From positions 186,001-250,000 of the forward strand of contig CAVYPX010000009.1 of the NCBI GenBank assembly GCA_963770485.1: a stretch of 64,000 nucleotides of DNA. The letters run 5' to 3'. The position numbers and the translations under genes are program-made. The notes under the pieces were generated by a model, which was not told where the DNA came from, made no database searches, and was given only the letters and a program-made list of their open reading frames with translations. This DNA comes from CAVVEC01 sp963770485. GTDB lineage: Bacteria; Acidobacteriota; Terriglobia; Terriglobales; Acidobacteriaceae. Below, in pieces: positions 1 to 8,739 of the stretch (positions are counted from its first letter, which is position 1; each line of letters opens with the position of its first letter).

Positions 1-1042
1 CGACCACCCGTGAAATTAGGGTCTTCCATGTTTTCTTATCTTCGGTGACTATGGCGGCATGCCAACTTTTCAAGTGCGCTGTGTATGCGGCGAGCAATAC
101 TCTTTGCTTGTCTGACGCCACGATCGCCGGAGAGAGTGCCTTGACCAAGGCTGCAAACTCATCCAGTTTGGCCTTCTGCTGTTGTGACGCGCCAAGATCG
201 CTCACCTGGAGATAGTTCTCAGCGACGGCTGGAAGACGTTTGTTGATGGAAGCCAGCAACGGACTGCGGAGATTATCGGAAGATTGCCTCAGCTTGTCGG
301 TTCGGCGAATTTCGTCGTCCAAAATGCTGAGTTTCCTTCCCAGTGCTGATACTTCTGAGCTGAGAGCGAGGATTCCGGCATCCGACGATTTAGCAGCCGA
401 AGAAGGGGTCGAATTTTGCGTTTGTGGAGCCACAGCCGTCGGGCTGGTCACTTCGGGAACAGTTCGTGCGAGGTCATCGATACTCGATGCTAAATCTCCG
501 GTCTCGTGACCTGCGAATGCCCGCATAAATTCAACCAACTGCCGAAGAGTCGCCAATCCCGCCTGCGAGACATCAAGGCGGCTCTGGGTCGTGTCCAGCG
601 CGGCCTGCAACTTATGACGCTCGGCTCCATGCGCCGTCTGGAGCTTCTTCTTGATTGCCTCGATTTCCTGACTTGCTTGCTGGCCCCACAACTCGGCATT
701 GTTTTCCAACTGAACAACCTGCGCCAGTTCCGGCGATGAGCCGGTCGTGATCGCAATGCTCCCTTTCTGCGTCGCCGCAACCGAGGCATCGGCCCGTGCA
801 AACTCAAAAGATAGTTGGACAATCTGCGCAGCCATTGTTCGATTGTCTTCCAGGAACACAAGATCGACTGGGTCAGTTGCAATCTGGCGCTCGATCGCGC
901 AATGGCGATACCAATCGATCGACTCGCTCAAAAACGCGATTACTTGTTGGTTTGATGGGAGATCGGATGCTGCCGGCGAAACTTCGGCCGAGAGCCCAAC
1001 CGTAATCACTGCAGGCAGAAGCAGATAACAAGCTTCGCGCAT
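1..1042 (-). CDS. MscS-family mechanosensitive channel, N-terminal part (runs off the left edge)
   Basis: The reverse strand is open for 347 codons from an ATG at 1042 to the window edge, with an in-frame TAA 24 bases upstream, so the start is well defined. The protein begins with a hydrophobic signal-like segment (residues 3-20). A long helical, Gln/Glu/Lys-rich stretch follows (about 115-170, coiled-coil-like), then a Pro/Thr/Ser linker and another helical region. This is the periplasmic layout I know from large acidobacterial MscS-like channels. The pore and beta domains would lie outside the window, so the family call rests on the N-terminal pattern only. A different coiled-coil envelope protein is possible. 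Confidence 0.6.
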   Translation of the reverse strand, partial: MREACYLLLPAVITVGLSAEVSPAASDLPSNQQVIAFLSESIDWYRHCAIERQIATDPVDLVFLEDNRTMAAQIVQLSFEFARADASVAATQKGSIAITTGSSPELAQVVQLENNAELWGQQASQEIEAIKKKLQTAHGAERHKLQAALDTTQSRLDVSQAGLATLRQLVEFMRAFAGHETGDLASSIDDLARTVPEVTSPTAVAPQTQNSTPSSAAKSSDAGILALSSEVSALGRKLSILDDEIRRTDKLRQSSDNLRSPLLASINKRLPAVAENYLQVSDLGASQQQKAKLDEFAALVKALSPAIVASDKQRVLLAAYTAHLKSWHAAIVTEDKKTWKTLISRVV

Positions 1043-1064
1043 CCTAAACTTGCCCAACAGCGGC

Positions 1065-1253
1065 TTACACACAGGCCATGACCTCATCCACATGACATCC
1101 TCCCTTCTCATCGAGGTGCCAGAGCAGATCGGCCGGATCGCTATCTAGCAGCGTCCCATCGAAATCAAACAAAAAAGCAGGCCCACCGGATTGGTTCTTG
1201 GCTAGCTTTGATTGTGAATTAGGCATTTTTCCAGTCTGTGAAATGTCGCTCAT
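1065..1253 (-). pseudogene. HAD-superfamily phosphatase stub
   Basis: A 62-codon frame carries the HAD motif I signature FLFDFDGTLLDSD, with the nucleophile Asp and the acid/base Asp two residues later, and then stops about 25 residues downstream. Intact HAD phosphatases need about 200 residues, including motifs II-IV, and nothing resembling these follows. The stub ends 22 bases upstream of the start of the MscS-like gene on the same strand. I infer a 5' fragment left after a deletion. Expression as a short peptide cannot be excluded. Confidence 0.45.
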
Positions 1254-1578
1254 TCTATCCTCGACGTCTAGCACCAGGAGTGGTGGTTCGCCACTCAAAA
1301 AGGCTGTAGTCACGACCTATGTTAAGTCGCAATCGCCATGCCAAATACTCAGCAACAGTTTTGTTATCGGCTCTTATGCGCCACTCGCTTTTGGCATTTC
1401 GCTTGCACTCTCGCTGCGGGAGCGAGGCGGCAGGCAATTGATATGGCCGAGACGGACTCCGCAACCAACCAGTTCGGAGCGCCAAAGAGCGCTGAAGACC
1501 CGCGCGGTGTATTTCCGTTGTTTGTGGCCCGTGTCTGCCCCTCGCATCCTTCTCGGATCTGTGGATAGGAGAACGATT

Positions 1579-1773
1579 ATGAGGACCTTTGACACACTGC
1601 CGGGCGAATCGAACGCGAGCGTCATCTCATCGATCATTAACCTGGTCTGCCCACAATGCGGCGGAAGAATGCTGGAATTCCAATGTGAAGGGAGATGCCG
1701 CAGAAACTGGCTTGAAGAATGGGAATGGGCAAATTTGGCGACGAGAAGCTCTAAGTCCGAGCGCCGCAGGTGA
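1579..1773 (+). CDS. small zinc-ribbon-like protein (64 aa)
   Basis: The start at 1579 is chosen because AGGAGA lies seven bases upstream; a longer in-frame reading from 1198 is low-complexity and lacks such a site. The protein has a CPQCGG knuckle near residue 24 and a second Cys pair in CEGRC, followed by RNW and a basic Arg/Ser-rich tail ending in ERRR. Four cysteines in this spacing suggest a small zinc finger. I recall similar tiny hypothetical proteins in Terriglobia, but no function is known. No operon partner is evident. Confidence 0.6.
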   Translation: MRTFDTLPGESNASVISSIINLVCPQCGGRMLEFQCEGRCRRNWLEEWEWANLATRSSKSERRR

Positions 1774-1887
1774 TGCCGCCCGCCGATGGACCAGATGAGG
1801 TCCCGTCTGCCCGTCGGCGGGCGCGGTCGGCCTCTAGCGTCGCATTTTTTTTGCAGAACCCAGATAGGCGAGGTGACCTAAGGCTGG

Positions 1888-2046
1888 CTAGAATTGCAGC
1901 TTGAGCGCGGGTTGGATCAAGCGTGGGCCGCCGATTTCGTATGGCAGGATCACGAGTGTTGTTGTCTTGCCGACCGCGTGCCCATCCCCTGGATCGACAT
2001 AGCAGGTATGAGCCATCTTCAAGATCACAGTGGCCTGTGATCGGTG
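1888..2046 (-). pseudogene. 3' remnant of a TonB-dependent receptor
   Basis: Read on the reverse strand, the last codons before a TAG at 1890 give GGPRLIQPALKLQF. This matches the terminal beta-strand of acidobacterial TonB-dependent receptors, with a final Phe as the BAM signal. The frame is open for only 53 codons back to a TGA and has no plausible start. A sister remnant lies on the other side of adhP at 3176-3300. I read both as decayed receptor ends. Confidence 0.5.
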
Positions 2047-2105
2047 TCACTTTCTGATGTTTATCTGCGGGCTAGAGTGGCGGCATTCTCTCAGGACGGT
2101 GGAGC

Positions 2106-3173
2106 ATGGCAATTAAGAAAAGTATGCAAGCTGCGGTTGTCGAAAAGTTCGGCCAACCCTTGGTCGTCAGAGAAATTGCTGTTCCCGAGCCAGGACCGGG
2201 GCAGGTATTGGTAGAAATCGTCGCAAGTGGAGTGTGCCATACCGATCTGCACGCGGCTGATGGTGATTGGCCCGTAAAACCAACCCTGCCCTTCACTCCT
2301 GGCCACGAAGGCGCTGGCATCGTGGTCGCACTGGGACGCGGCGTCACGCATTTGAAGGAAGGTGATCGGGTCGGCATTGCATGGCTGCATAGCGCATGCG
2401 GGTACTGCGAGTTCTGTTTGTCGGGGTGGGAAACTCTGTGCCCGGAACAGAAGAACTCCGGCTATTCAGTCAATGGAAGCTTCGCGCAATACGCGTTGGG
2501 GCAGGCCGATTACCTGGGGCGAATTCCGAAGGATCTGTCGTTCGTGGATGCGGCGCCGATTCTCTGCGCTGGCGTCACCACCTACAAGGGACTGAAAGAG
2601 ACCGGGACAAGGGCAGGCGAGTGGGTCGTGATCTCAGGTGCCGGCGGACTGGGCCACGTTGCGATCCAGTATGCCAAGGCCATGGGGCTGCATGTTGCGG
2701 CAGTCGATCTCGGGCCGGAAAAGATTGCATTGGCAAAGAAACTGGGGGCGGAACTCGCGATCGACGCAAAGACCCAGGACCCACCCACCGAGATTCAGAA
2801 ACAGATTGGTGGTGCGCACGGGGTGCTGGTAACGGCGGTCTCGACCGTCGCTTTCAAGCAGGCGATCGGCATGCTCCGCCGCGGCGGCACCTGTGTGCTG
2901 AACGGGCTGCCTCCGGGAGAATTTCCAGTTTCCATCTTCGACATCGTGCTGAACGGCTATACCATCCGGGGCTCAATTGTCGGTACGCGGCTAGATCTGG
3001 AAGAGGCGCTGAGCTTTGCCGCCGAAGGCAAGGTGAAGGCGATCATCGAGACGCAGCCGCTCGAATCGATTAACGATGTTTTCCAGCGGCTCAAGACTGG
3101 AAAGGTCAACGGACGCGTGGTGCTGGGGATCGGTACGGAAGCCTCCCAGGACGCATTCAAGAAATCCGCTTGA
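2106..3173 (+). CDS. adhP: zinc-dependent alcohol dehydrogenase, AdhP type
   Basis: This 355-residue protein is a medium-chain NAD(P)-dependent alcohol dehydrogenase that interconverts primary alcohols and aldehydes in the cytoplasm. Catalytic zinc ligands are visible at Cys44 (GVCHTDLHA), His67 and Glu68 (PGHEGAG). The structural zinc lobe holds Cys98, Cys101, Cys104 and Cys112. The Rossmann glycine motif GAGGLGHVA lies near residue 178. Length and motif order match the AdhP/AdhA subgroup. The ATG at 2106 follows GGTGGAG. The gene stands alone, with decayed receptor ends on both sides, which suggests it was inserted there or that its surroundings were lost. Confidence 0.9.
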   Translation: MAIKKSMQAAVVEKFGQPLVVREIAVPEPGPGQVLVEIVASGVCHTDLHAADGDWPVKPTLPFTPGHEGAGIVVALGRGVTHLKEGDRVGIAWLHSACGYCEFCLSGWETLCPEQKNSGYSVNGSFAQYALGQADYLGRIPKDLSFVDAAPILCAGVTTYKGLKETGTRAGEWVVISGAGGLGHVAIQYAKAMGLHVAAVDLGPEKIALAKKLGAELAIDAKTQDPPTEIQKQIGGAHGVLVTAVSTVAFKQAIGMLRRGGTCVLNGLPPGEFPVSIFDIVLNGYTIRGSIVGTRLDLEEALSFAAEGKVKAIIETQPLESINDVFQRLKTGKVNGRVVLGIGTEASQDAFKKSA

Positions 3174-3175
3174 AA

Positions 3176-3300
3176 CTAAAACTGCAGCTTGAGCGCTAGT
3201 TGGATCGAGCGCGGGCTGCCGCTGATATAGGGGATTGAGGCCGTTGCGGCGATTCTCTCGGTAGTAGAAGGCTGCCGCAGGCTGAAAGTCCCAGTGCGCG
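3176..3300 (-). pseudogene. second 3' remnant of a TonB-dependent receptor
   Basis: The reverse strand ends in SPRSIQLALKLQF before a TAG at 3178, again the terminal strand of an acidobacterial TonB-dependent receptor. About 40 codons can be followed upstream before the reading becomes uncertain. Another frame of the same stretch also gives plausible residues (HWDFQPAAAFYY), which hints at an indel. It is nearly identical at the DNA level to 1888-1940 over the last 40 bases. Confidence 0.5.
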
Positions 3301-3752
3301 ACTACTTTTCTGCGATTCTCCCCGGACTTGCCGATCTCCCGATTCGGTGCCTTTCGGACCTTACTCCCGCTGTGTGGGTCGCCCGGCATTCATAGACCGG
3401 GGTATTAGCGTGACAGGGTTTTACGAAGAATAGCTCCGCTCTGAGAGTCCTGGCTGTTGCTGTGATGTGCTGCTCTCCTTCCGTTCTGGCGCTGGACCCG
3501 CCGCACGAGACTTGCGAATGGAACACAGCCTTACCGGTTGTAGCTGAAACGTATCACGCAGGGCGCGGTCGGTAGTCGTGCTGATTGCAGGGTGGGGAGT
3601 GATTGGCAATTCCTCTGTCAATTCGTTTCTCTTATCATCTCCGACTGAGCAGGATGACGGTCTGTTGGTCGTTCTTGAAGTACACTACGAGTGAGTCCAT
3701 TGGACCGGGTAGGATTACTGTCTAATGCTGTTCGGATGCGAAGGTGGGAAAA
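3301..3752. other. intergenic region, no gene recognised
   Basis: I see only short overlapping open frames without a family signature or good ribosome-binding site. The region should contain the promoter of the propeller kinase, but I find no convincing -35/-10 pair. Confidence 0.5.
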
Positions 3753-6700
3753 ATGGCTTCTCGCCGACGGCTTCTGCTTCGGGTTAGCTGGCTCCGCACG
3801 ACGATTGCGGCCGCATTGGCCTGTCATCTCACTTGCATATTGTTGCTGGCAGGCTCGGTTTACGCCCTCGATCCGAACAAACACCCTAAACCCCCTAACG
3901 GACAATCGAACCCGCCGCAGTACGTCGCCACGGTTTGGCAAACGGAACAAGGTTTGCCGGTGAACTCGGTCCAAGCGATGGTGCAGGACCGTGAGGGCTA
4001 TCTCTGGTTAGCCACAGATGGCGGGCTCGCGCGCTTCGATGGCGTGCGCTTCAGAGTTTTCGGCGGGGAAGATTTTCCGAGTCTCCAATCCAGCCGATTC
4101 CAATCTCTGTACGCAAGTCGCTCCGGAGAGTTGTGGATCGGCACTAGGAATGGCGGTCTCATCCGGCTGCATGACGGCATTGTCACTACATACCTGGAGC
4201 GCGACGGCTTGCCCAGCAGAAACATTAGGTCCATCCGCGAGGATGCAGAAGGCAAGCTCTGGATCAACGCTATCAGCGGCATAGCGTGTTGTGCCGGCGG
4301 GAAGCTGCAGGCTTACACTACTTACCGGGGAAAAGCGGTCAGCGAGTTCTTCTTGCAGGCGCGGGACGGAAGCATGTGGTTCCGCTCCGGGATGGACGTC
4401 GTGCGTTTCGGGGCCGCTGGCTCCATTGCGACCCTGGCTGGCGGCTTTATGGTACAGGAAGCTCGCGACGGAAGCGTTTGGGTTGCTTTTCAACACCAGT
4501 CTCGCCTGGTGCGCTATCACCAAGGGGTATTCTCCGATGTACCACTTCCAGTGGCCAGAGTGCGCCAATGGACGGGCGCGGATCGCTGGCAGGGGGTGGC
4601 GATGGTGGGGGATCCCCGGCAAGCCGTGCTGGCCATGGCGACAGACACGGATGGCGAGTTGCTGCTGCTTTTGCCGGCTGGACTCGTTCGGGCTGTGGAC
4701 GGGAGGCTCAGTCCGCCCGAAGTCCTACCGCTGCCTGTCAACATCGGAGATGTGCCTAGAGTGCTCAGCCTGGTGGTGGATCGCGACGGCAATCGCTGGG
4801 TGGGAACGGTTGGGAGAGGGCTGTTTCGTTTCCGCCCAGCCCCGTTGACGGCCTATGGTAAGGACGAGGGTTTGTCAGATTCACCCTTTCGTGCCGTGTT
4901 TCAGGATCGCGACGGCCGCATCTGGCTGGCCGGAGATGCTGCAGTCTACTGGTTCGATGGGCATCACTTTCATCTTGTTCCCGGCCTGGCGGAGATTGGC
5001 ACGATCGCCCAAACAAACGATGGCGACCTGTGGTTCGGCGGATCAGGCGCGGTGTATCGCTGGCGCTCGGGCGTGCTGACCCGGTTCAAGATTGAATCAC
5101 CAGGCGTGTTCCAAATTCTTCAGGACCGGGAGGGTACGCTTTGGATCGTTGCCCCCACCTACGAGCAAATGTGGCGGCTTTACCGCTTTCGTGAGGGGGA
5201 ATTCGAGCAGGTCGACGCCGACGTGGTTCACATGGCCGAGGACCGGGATGGTGGCTTATGGCTTGCGGGCGTGAACCCGCCAGCGCTCCGCCTTGTGCGC
5301 GGCGGCAAAACCGTCCTGTACGATGAGAGGCGCGGTATGCCCCCCAACGGGGTGCATAGCTTTTGCCAGGATCCGAGCGGGGCTCTCTGGTTTGCTACCA
5401 CGACCGGATTGTACCGTTTACGGGATGGCCGGTTCAGGGCGATTACGGCGAGGAACGGCCTGACCAGCGAAGTCACCAGCATCCTGGATGATGGCAAAGG
5501 CAATCTCTGGCTCCCCTCCGAGCAGGGGATCTTTCGCTTCAGTCTGAAGGAGGTGAATGATATTGCCGATGGGAGAATCTCTTCCATTCCGCCCATCTCG
5601 TACAGGGTCGCCGAAGGCATGAAGACCAGCGAATGCAATGGGGGGGTCCCGGGCGCCTGCAAAGCCCGGGACGGACGGTTATGGTTTCCGACCATGCGCG
5701 GCGTAGTGGCGATTGACCCCAATGCGGTCAATGGTCCTCCGCCTGTTGTGGTGGAGGAGGCTTGGGCAAACAAGGTGACGCTGGGGCGCGACGGCCGGAC
5801 TTTGGTACCAGCCGGCAGCGACACGTTTGATTTCACCTTCACAGCGCTGAGCCTTTCCGCTCCGGAAAAACAGCGCTTCAAGTACCGGCTCGAACCCTAT
5901 GATAAGGACTGGGTGGACGCCAGCACGCGACGCACCGCTCACTACACGAACATGGCGCCCGGAGAATACACGTTCCAGGTGATTGCGGCGAACAGCTTCG
6001 GTGTCTGGAACAATCAGGGGGCCGGCGTGCGTTTCGTGCTGCAGCCGCACTATTACCAAGCGAATTGGTTCCGCGCTCTCTGCGCTTGCATCTTTTTGGC
6101 GCTGCTGTGGACGGCGTACCATTGGCGTGTCCGGCAATTGCAACATCAGTTCGACATGACGCTCGAGGCGCGTGTGGGCGAGCGCACACGGATTGCAAGG
6201 GACCTTCACGACACTCTGCTTCAAAGCGCCCACGGTGTGCTGCTCCGATTCCAAACTGTTTCCCAGTTGTTGCCAGACCGCCCGATGGAGGCGAAAGAGA
6301 AGCTGGACAGCGCGATCGACCAGACCGCGGACTTCATCACCGAAGCCCGGGATGAGGTGCAGGGATTGCGGGACTCGACAGTCCAAAGCAACGATCTGGC
6401 AATGGCCATAAGCACACTGGGGCAAGAACTCGAGACCGACTCAGCCAATCACCGACCTGCATTCCGTGTCGCCGTCGAGGGCGAGGCGCGAAATCTGCAT
6501 CCCATCCTCCGAGACGAGATCTACAAAATTGCTGCCGAGGCGCTGCGGAACGCCTTTCGGCACTCTCAGGCACGGCAGATCGAGGTTGAAATCCGTTATG
6601 ACAATGAGCAATTCCGACTACGGGTGCGGGACGATGGAAAAGGCGTTGATCCAGCGATTCTCTCCAGCCAAGGCAGTGAGGGGCACTACGGCTTGCGTGG

Positions 6701-6869
6701 TATGCGGGAACGCGCCACACTCATGGGAGGTAAGTTAGTGGTGTGGAGCGAGGTCGATGCCGGTACCGAAGTGGAACTGCGCGTTCCTGCCAGCAAAGCC
6801 TACGCGACAGCTCAGAGACGTTCCTGGTTATCGCGAAAGCTGGTCGGGAACGCGAAAGGCATGAAGTAG
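3753..6869 (+). CDS. two-component propeller histidine kinase (Reg_prop, Y_Y_Y, HisKA_3, HATPase)
   Basis: This large hybrid sensor starts at the ATG at 3753 rather than a GTG nine bases earlier, because AAGG is better placed. A signal or transmembrane segment (about residues 10-37) leads into some 13-14 repeats of the LWxxTxxGLxRxDG type, enough for two seven-bladed periplasmic propellers. A Y_Y_Y domain (YRLEPYDKDW ... YTFQVIAANSFG) follows, then a transmembrane helix near 775-795. The kinase part has the HisKA_3 box RIARDLHDTLLQ, with the phosphorylated His at 819, and a C-terminal HATPase with DDGKG and GLRGMRER. Such sensors typically respond to carbohydrates or other polymers. Its partner regulator starts 10 bases downstream. 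Confidence 0.93.
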   Translation: MASRRRLLLRVSWLRTTIAAALACHLTCILLLAGSVYALDPNKHPKPPNGQSNPPQYVATVWQTEQGLPVNSVQAMVQDREGYLWLATDGGLARFDGVRFRVFGGEDFPSLQSSRFQSLYASRSGELWIGTRNGGLIRLHDGIVTTYLERDGLPSRNIRSIREDAEGKLWINAISGIACCAGGKLQAYTTYRGKAVSEFFLQARDGSMWFRSGMDVVRFGAAGSIATLAGGFMVQEARDGSVWVAFQHQSRLVRYHQGVFSDVPLPVARVRQWTGADRWQGVAMVGDPRQAVLAMATDTDGELLLLLPAGLVRAVDGRLSPPEVLPLPVNIGDVPRVLSLVVDRDGNRWVGTVGRGLFRFRPAPLTAYGKDEGLSDSPFRAVFQDRDGRIWLAGDAAVYWFDGHHFHLVPGLAEIGTIAQTNDGDLWFGGSGAVYRWRSGVLTRFKIESPGVFQILQDREGTLWIVAPTYEQMWRLYRFREGEFEQVDADVVHMAEDRDGGLWLAGVNPPALRLVRGGKTVLYDERRGMPPNGVHSFCQDPSGALWFATTTGLYRLRDGRFRAITARNGLTSEVTSILDDGKGNLWLPSEQGIFRFSLKEVNDIADGRISSIPPISYRVAEGMKTSECNGGVPGACKARDGRLWFPTMRGVVAIDPNAVNGPPPVVVEEAWANKVTLGRDGRTLVPAGSDTFDFTFTALSLSAPEKQRFKYRLEPYDKDWVDASTRRTAHYTNMAPGEYTFQVIAANSFGVWNNQGAGVRFVLQPHYYQANWFRALCACIFLALLWTAYHWRVRQLQHQFDMTLEARVGERTRIARDLHDTLLQSAHGVLLRFQTVSQLLPDRPMEAKEKLDSAIDQTADFITEARDEVQGLRDSTVQSNDLAMAISTLGQELETDSANHRPAFRVAVEGEARNLHPILRDEIYKIAAEALRNAFRHSQARQIEVEIRYDNEQFRLRVRDDGKGVDPAILSSQGSEGHYGLRGMRERATLMGGKLVVWSEVDAGTEVELRVPASKAYATAQRRSWLSRKLVGNAKGMK

Positions 6870-6879
6870 GAGATTGGTC

Positions 6880-7513
6880 ATGAGCCCCGGCACCTCGCAG
6901 ATTAGAATTCTCGCGGTCGACGACCATCCAATTGTGCGCCCGGGGGATCGCCGGTCTGGTCGGCATTCAGGCGGACATGGTTTTGGGAGGCGAGGCATCC
7001 AACGGGCGCGATGCCATTCAGCAATTCCGAACGCACCACCCGGATGTCACGTTGATGGACTTGCAGATGCCGGAAATTAACGGCACCGATGCGCTCATTG
7101 CGATTCGAAATGAGTTTCCCGACGCGAAGGTCATTGTGCTGACGACCTACACAGGCGATGTGCAAATTCTGCGTGCGCTCAAGGCCGGTGCCCAAGCCTA
7201 CCTGCTCAGGAATACGTTGCACAAGGAATTACTGGAGACGATTCGTGCCGTCCATACTGGAAAGAAGACCCTTTCCCCGGAAGCCTCGTACCAGATCGCC
7301 GAGCATGCGACGGATGACGCCCTGACGCCAGCAGAGGTCTTTGTCTTGAGACTGATCGCAGCTGGGAATGCGAACAAGCAAATTGCGGATCAGCTCTCAA
7401 TCACGGAGGAAACCGTTAAGAGTCGAGTCAAGAACATTCTTTCTAAGCTAGGCGCCAACGATCGAACGCACGCCGCAATGATCGGCCTGAAGAGAGGAAT
7501 CGTCGAGCTGTAG
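6880..7513 (+). CDS. NarL/LuxR-type response regulator, frameshifted near the N-terminus
   Basis: The ATG at 6880, with AGGAG upstream and 10 bases after the kinase stop, gives the receiver start IRILAVDDHPIVR. The rest of the receiver (VTLMDLQMPEING with the phospho-acceptor Asp; TTY; Lys replaced by Arg in LLRNT) and the LuxR helix-turn-helix (LTPAEVFVLRLIAAG ... SRVKNILSKLG) lie in another frame. Removing one G from the G5 run at 6942-6946 restores a single frame. If the shift is real, only an N-terminally damaged protein from TTG 6932 could be made. It is the cognate output partner of the propeller kinase by position. Confidence 0.85.
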
Positions 7514-7556
7514 TTTTCCACTACTTGCCGCCCGCCTCAGAAAAATGCAGAACTCT

Positions 7557-7582
7557 AAAGAGTGACGATCAAAGCTCTTTTT
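7557..7582 (+). terminator. weak intrinsic terminator
   Basis: AAAGAG pairs with CTCTTT across a 12-base loop and runs into a short T tract, 43 bases after the regulator stop. The stem is short, so the call is tentative. Confidence 0.3.
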
Positions 7583-7640
7583 ACGGTTTCGATTCACCTC
7601 CGAAAGGGAGGAGTCTAGTTATGTACTGAAAGGTGCGTCA

Positions 7641-8024
7641 TTGCGACGGCTGTATTCCACATTCGCTGGCGGTTGGCCCGGCGCAGGTTTGCTTCTCATG
7701 CGCGTGGTCGTTGGCTCCGCACTGATTGTGCGTGCGAGCTTGAGGCTGTGGAGCGATCCACCACCGCTGAATGTGACAATTCCCGCTCTGCTCTTGATGG
7801 GAGCGGGAATACTGCTAATCGTAGGTTTATGGACTCCAATCGTGGGAACTTCCATAGCATTGATTGAAATCTGGAAGATGCTTACGGTAGCCGGGGACAA
7901 ATGGGTGTGGCTGCTGTTAGGAACTGCCGCTGCCGCTCTCGCAATGTTAGGACCGGGTCTCTGGTCGATCGATGCTCGCCTTTTCGGGTGGAAGCGCATC
8001 GAAGCTCCTCCTCGCAAAAAGTAG
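7641..8024 (+). CDS. small DoxX-like membrane protein (127 aa)
   Basis: The frame starts at a TTG with AAAGGTG upstream. It encodes four hydrophobic helices (about residues 14-35, 47-65, 67-80 and 88-105), an Arg-rich N-terminus and a basic tail. The layout and the GxxLLxR and GxWTP motifs resemble the DoxX/DoxD family of small four-helix inner-membrane proteins, whose role is mostly unknown. The gene stands alone between the two-component pair and a group of tiny ORFs. The family assignment is moderate; it is certainly a polytopic membrane protein. Confidence 0.6.
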   Translation: MRRLYSTFAGGWPGAGLLLMRVVVGSALIVRASLRLWSDPPPLNVTIPALLLMGAGILLIVGLWTPIVGTSIALIEIWKMLTVAGDKWVWLLLGTAAAALAMLGPGLWSIDARLFGWKRIEAPPRKK

Positions 8025-8355
8025 TTCTAACTCTCCTTAAGTGACTACCCCAAACGACCGAATTTATTGCCTCAAAAGAGGACGCTACTTGTACCCCCGA
8101 GAGTCTCCGATTTGGCTCCATGTGGGGCTGTGCGCAAATTGAACTTGGTTGACAATGGCTCCGTCAGTACGACAAGAGGTGTGATGGTCGGGAGGCGCTT
8201 ATGTGGAAGATCACAATTCACGGGTTCACGCTACAGGAAGTCCTAATCATGGCTGCAATGAATGTTGCACCCGCAGCGATAGCGACCCACAGAGGCGAGC
8301 GAACGATCGGTCGCAGCAGCGTGCACCGAGACTCACCAGCATCCAGGAGACTGTC
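8025..8355. other. intergenic region before tiny ORFs
   Basis: No family is recognisable. A TTGACA at 8149-8154 could be a -35 element, but the -10 at the right distance is poor. A TTTGGCTCCAT word near 8110 recurs near 9930, flanking the sigma-54 activator block; I cannot assign it a role. Confidence 0.4.
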
Positions 8356-8469
8356 ATGGCAAAAGTGATTGAGTTTTACGTACCGAAGAACTTTCGAAAA
8401 CCGTTGAAGACGCAGCCGCAACTCGGAAAAATCATCGAGTTTTGCTCGCAGACGAAGAGATCAGCTTAG
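8356..8469 (+). CDS. tiny lineage-specific protein (37 aa)
   Basis: The ATG at 8356 follows CAGGAGA at good spacing. The peptide MAKVIEFYVPKNFRKP continues with two near repeats of a VIEF/IIEF motif and a basic C-terminus ending KRSA. I recall near-identical peptides as common hypothetical proteins in Terriglobia. Its function is unknown. It is basic, has no membrane segment, and sits 270 bases upstream of the sigma-54 activator. Confidence 0.65.
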   Translation: MAKVIEFYVPKNFRKPLKTQPQLGKIIEFCSQTKRSA

Positions 8470-8502
8470 CTGCTATCCACCTTCTGCAGATTGAGAGGAA
8501 AT

Positions 8503-8652
8503 ATGACGTTCATTCCCACACAAAGCGGCTTTATGAATCTGGAAGATTCCGAAAAACTGTTACGCGCTATCTTTCCAAACTATCCCAGCCTGGAGCCGCG
8601 CTATCGGGTGCCAAGTCTGGAACCGATTGCCCAGAGATCAAGGAATACTTGA
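8503..8652 (+). CDS. tiny hypothetical protein (49 aa)
   Basis: A strong GAGAGGAA ribosome-binding site lies just before the ATG at 8503, which opens a 49-codon frame beginning MTFIPTQSGFMNLEDSEKLL and ending with RSRNT. The composition is protein-like (AIFPNYPSLEPRYRVPSLEP). A longer frame in another phase (8442-8678) covers the same bases but starts at TTG without a site. I prefer the shorter one. No family is known to me. Confidence 0.5.
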   Translation: MTFIPTQSGFMNLEDSEKLLRAIFPNYPSLEPRYRVPSLEPIAQRSRNT

Positions 8653-8739
8653 ACGAAGAGACGATGTCTCTCTGCTAGTCACTTTTGTTCGTATAAGTGC
8701 TCGCAAACCACTGCAAGTGTAAAGATTCGGGAGGAGACT

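Noticed and set aside
1198..1578. N-terminal extension of the small zinc-ribbon-like protein
   Set aside because: Low-complexity translation and no ribosome-binding site, whereas AGGAGA precedes the ATG at 1579.
3753..6869. SusR-type polysaccharide-utilisation locus regulator
   Set aside because: The domain layout fits, but there are no SusC/SusD or glycoside hydrolase genes nearby to support a utilisation locus.
8442..8678. 78-codon plus-strand frame overlapping the tiny ORF at 8503
   Set aside because: It starts at TTG without a ribosome-binding site and overlaps the end of the 37-residue ORF; the frame with GAGAGGAA is preferred.
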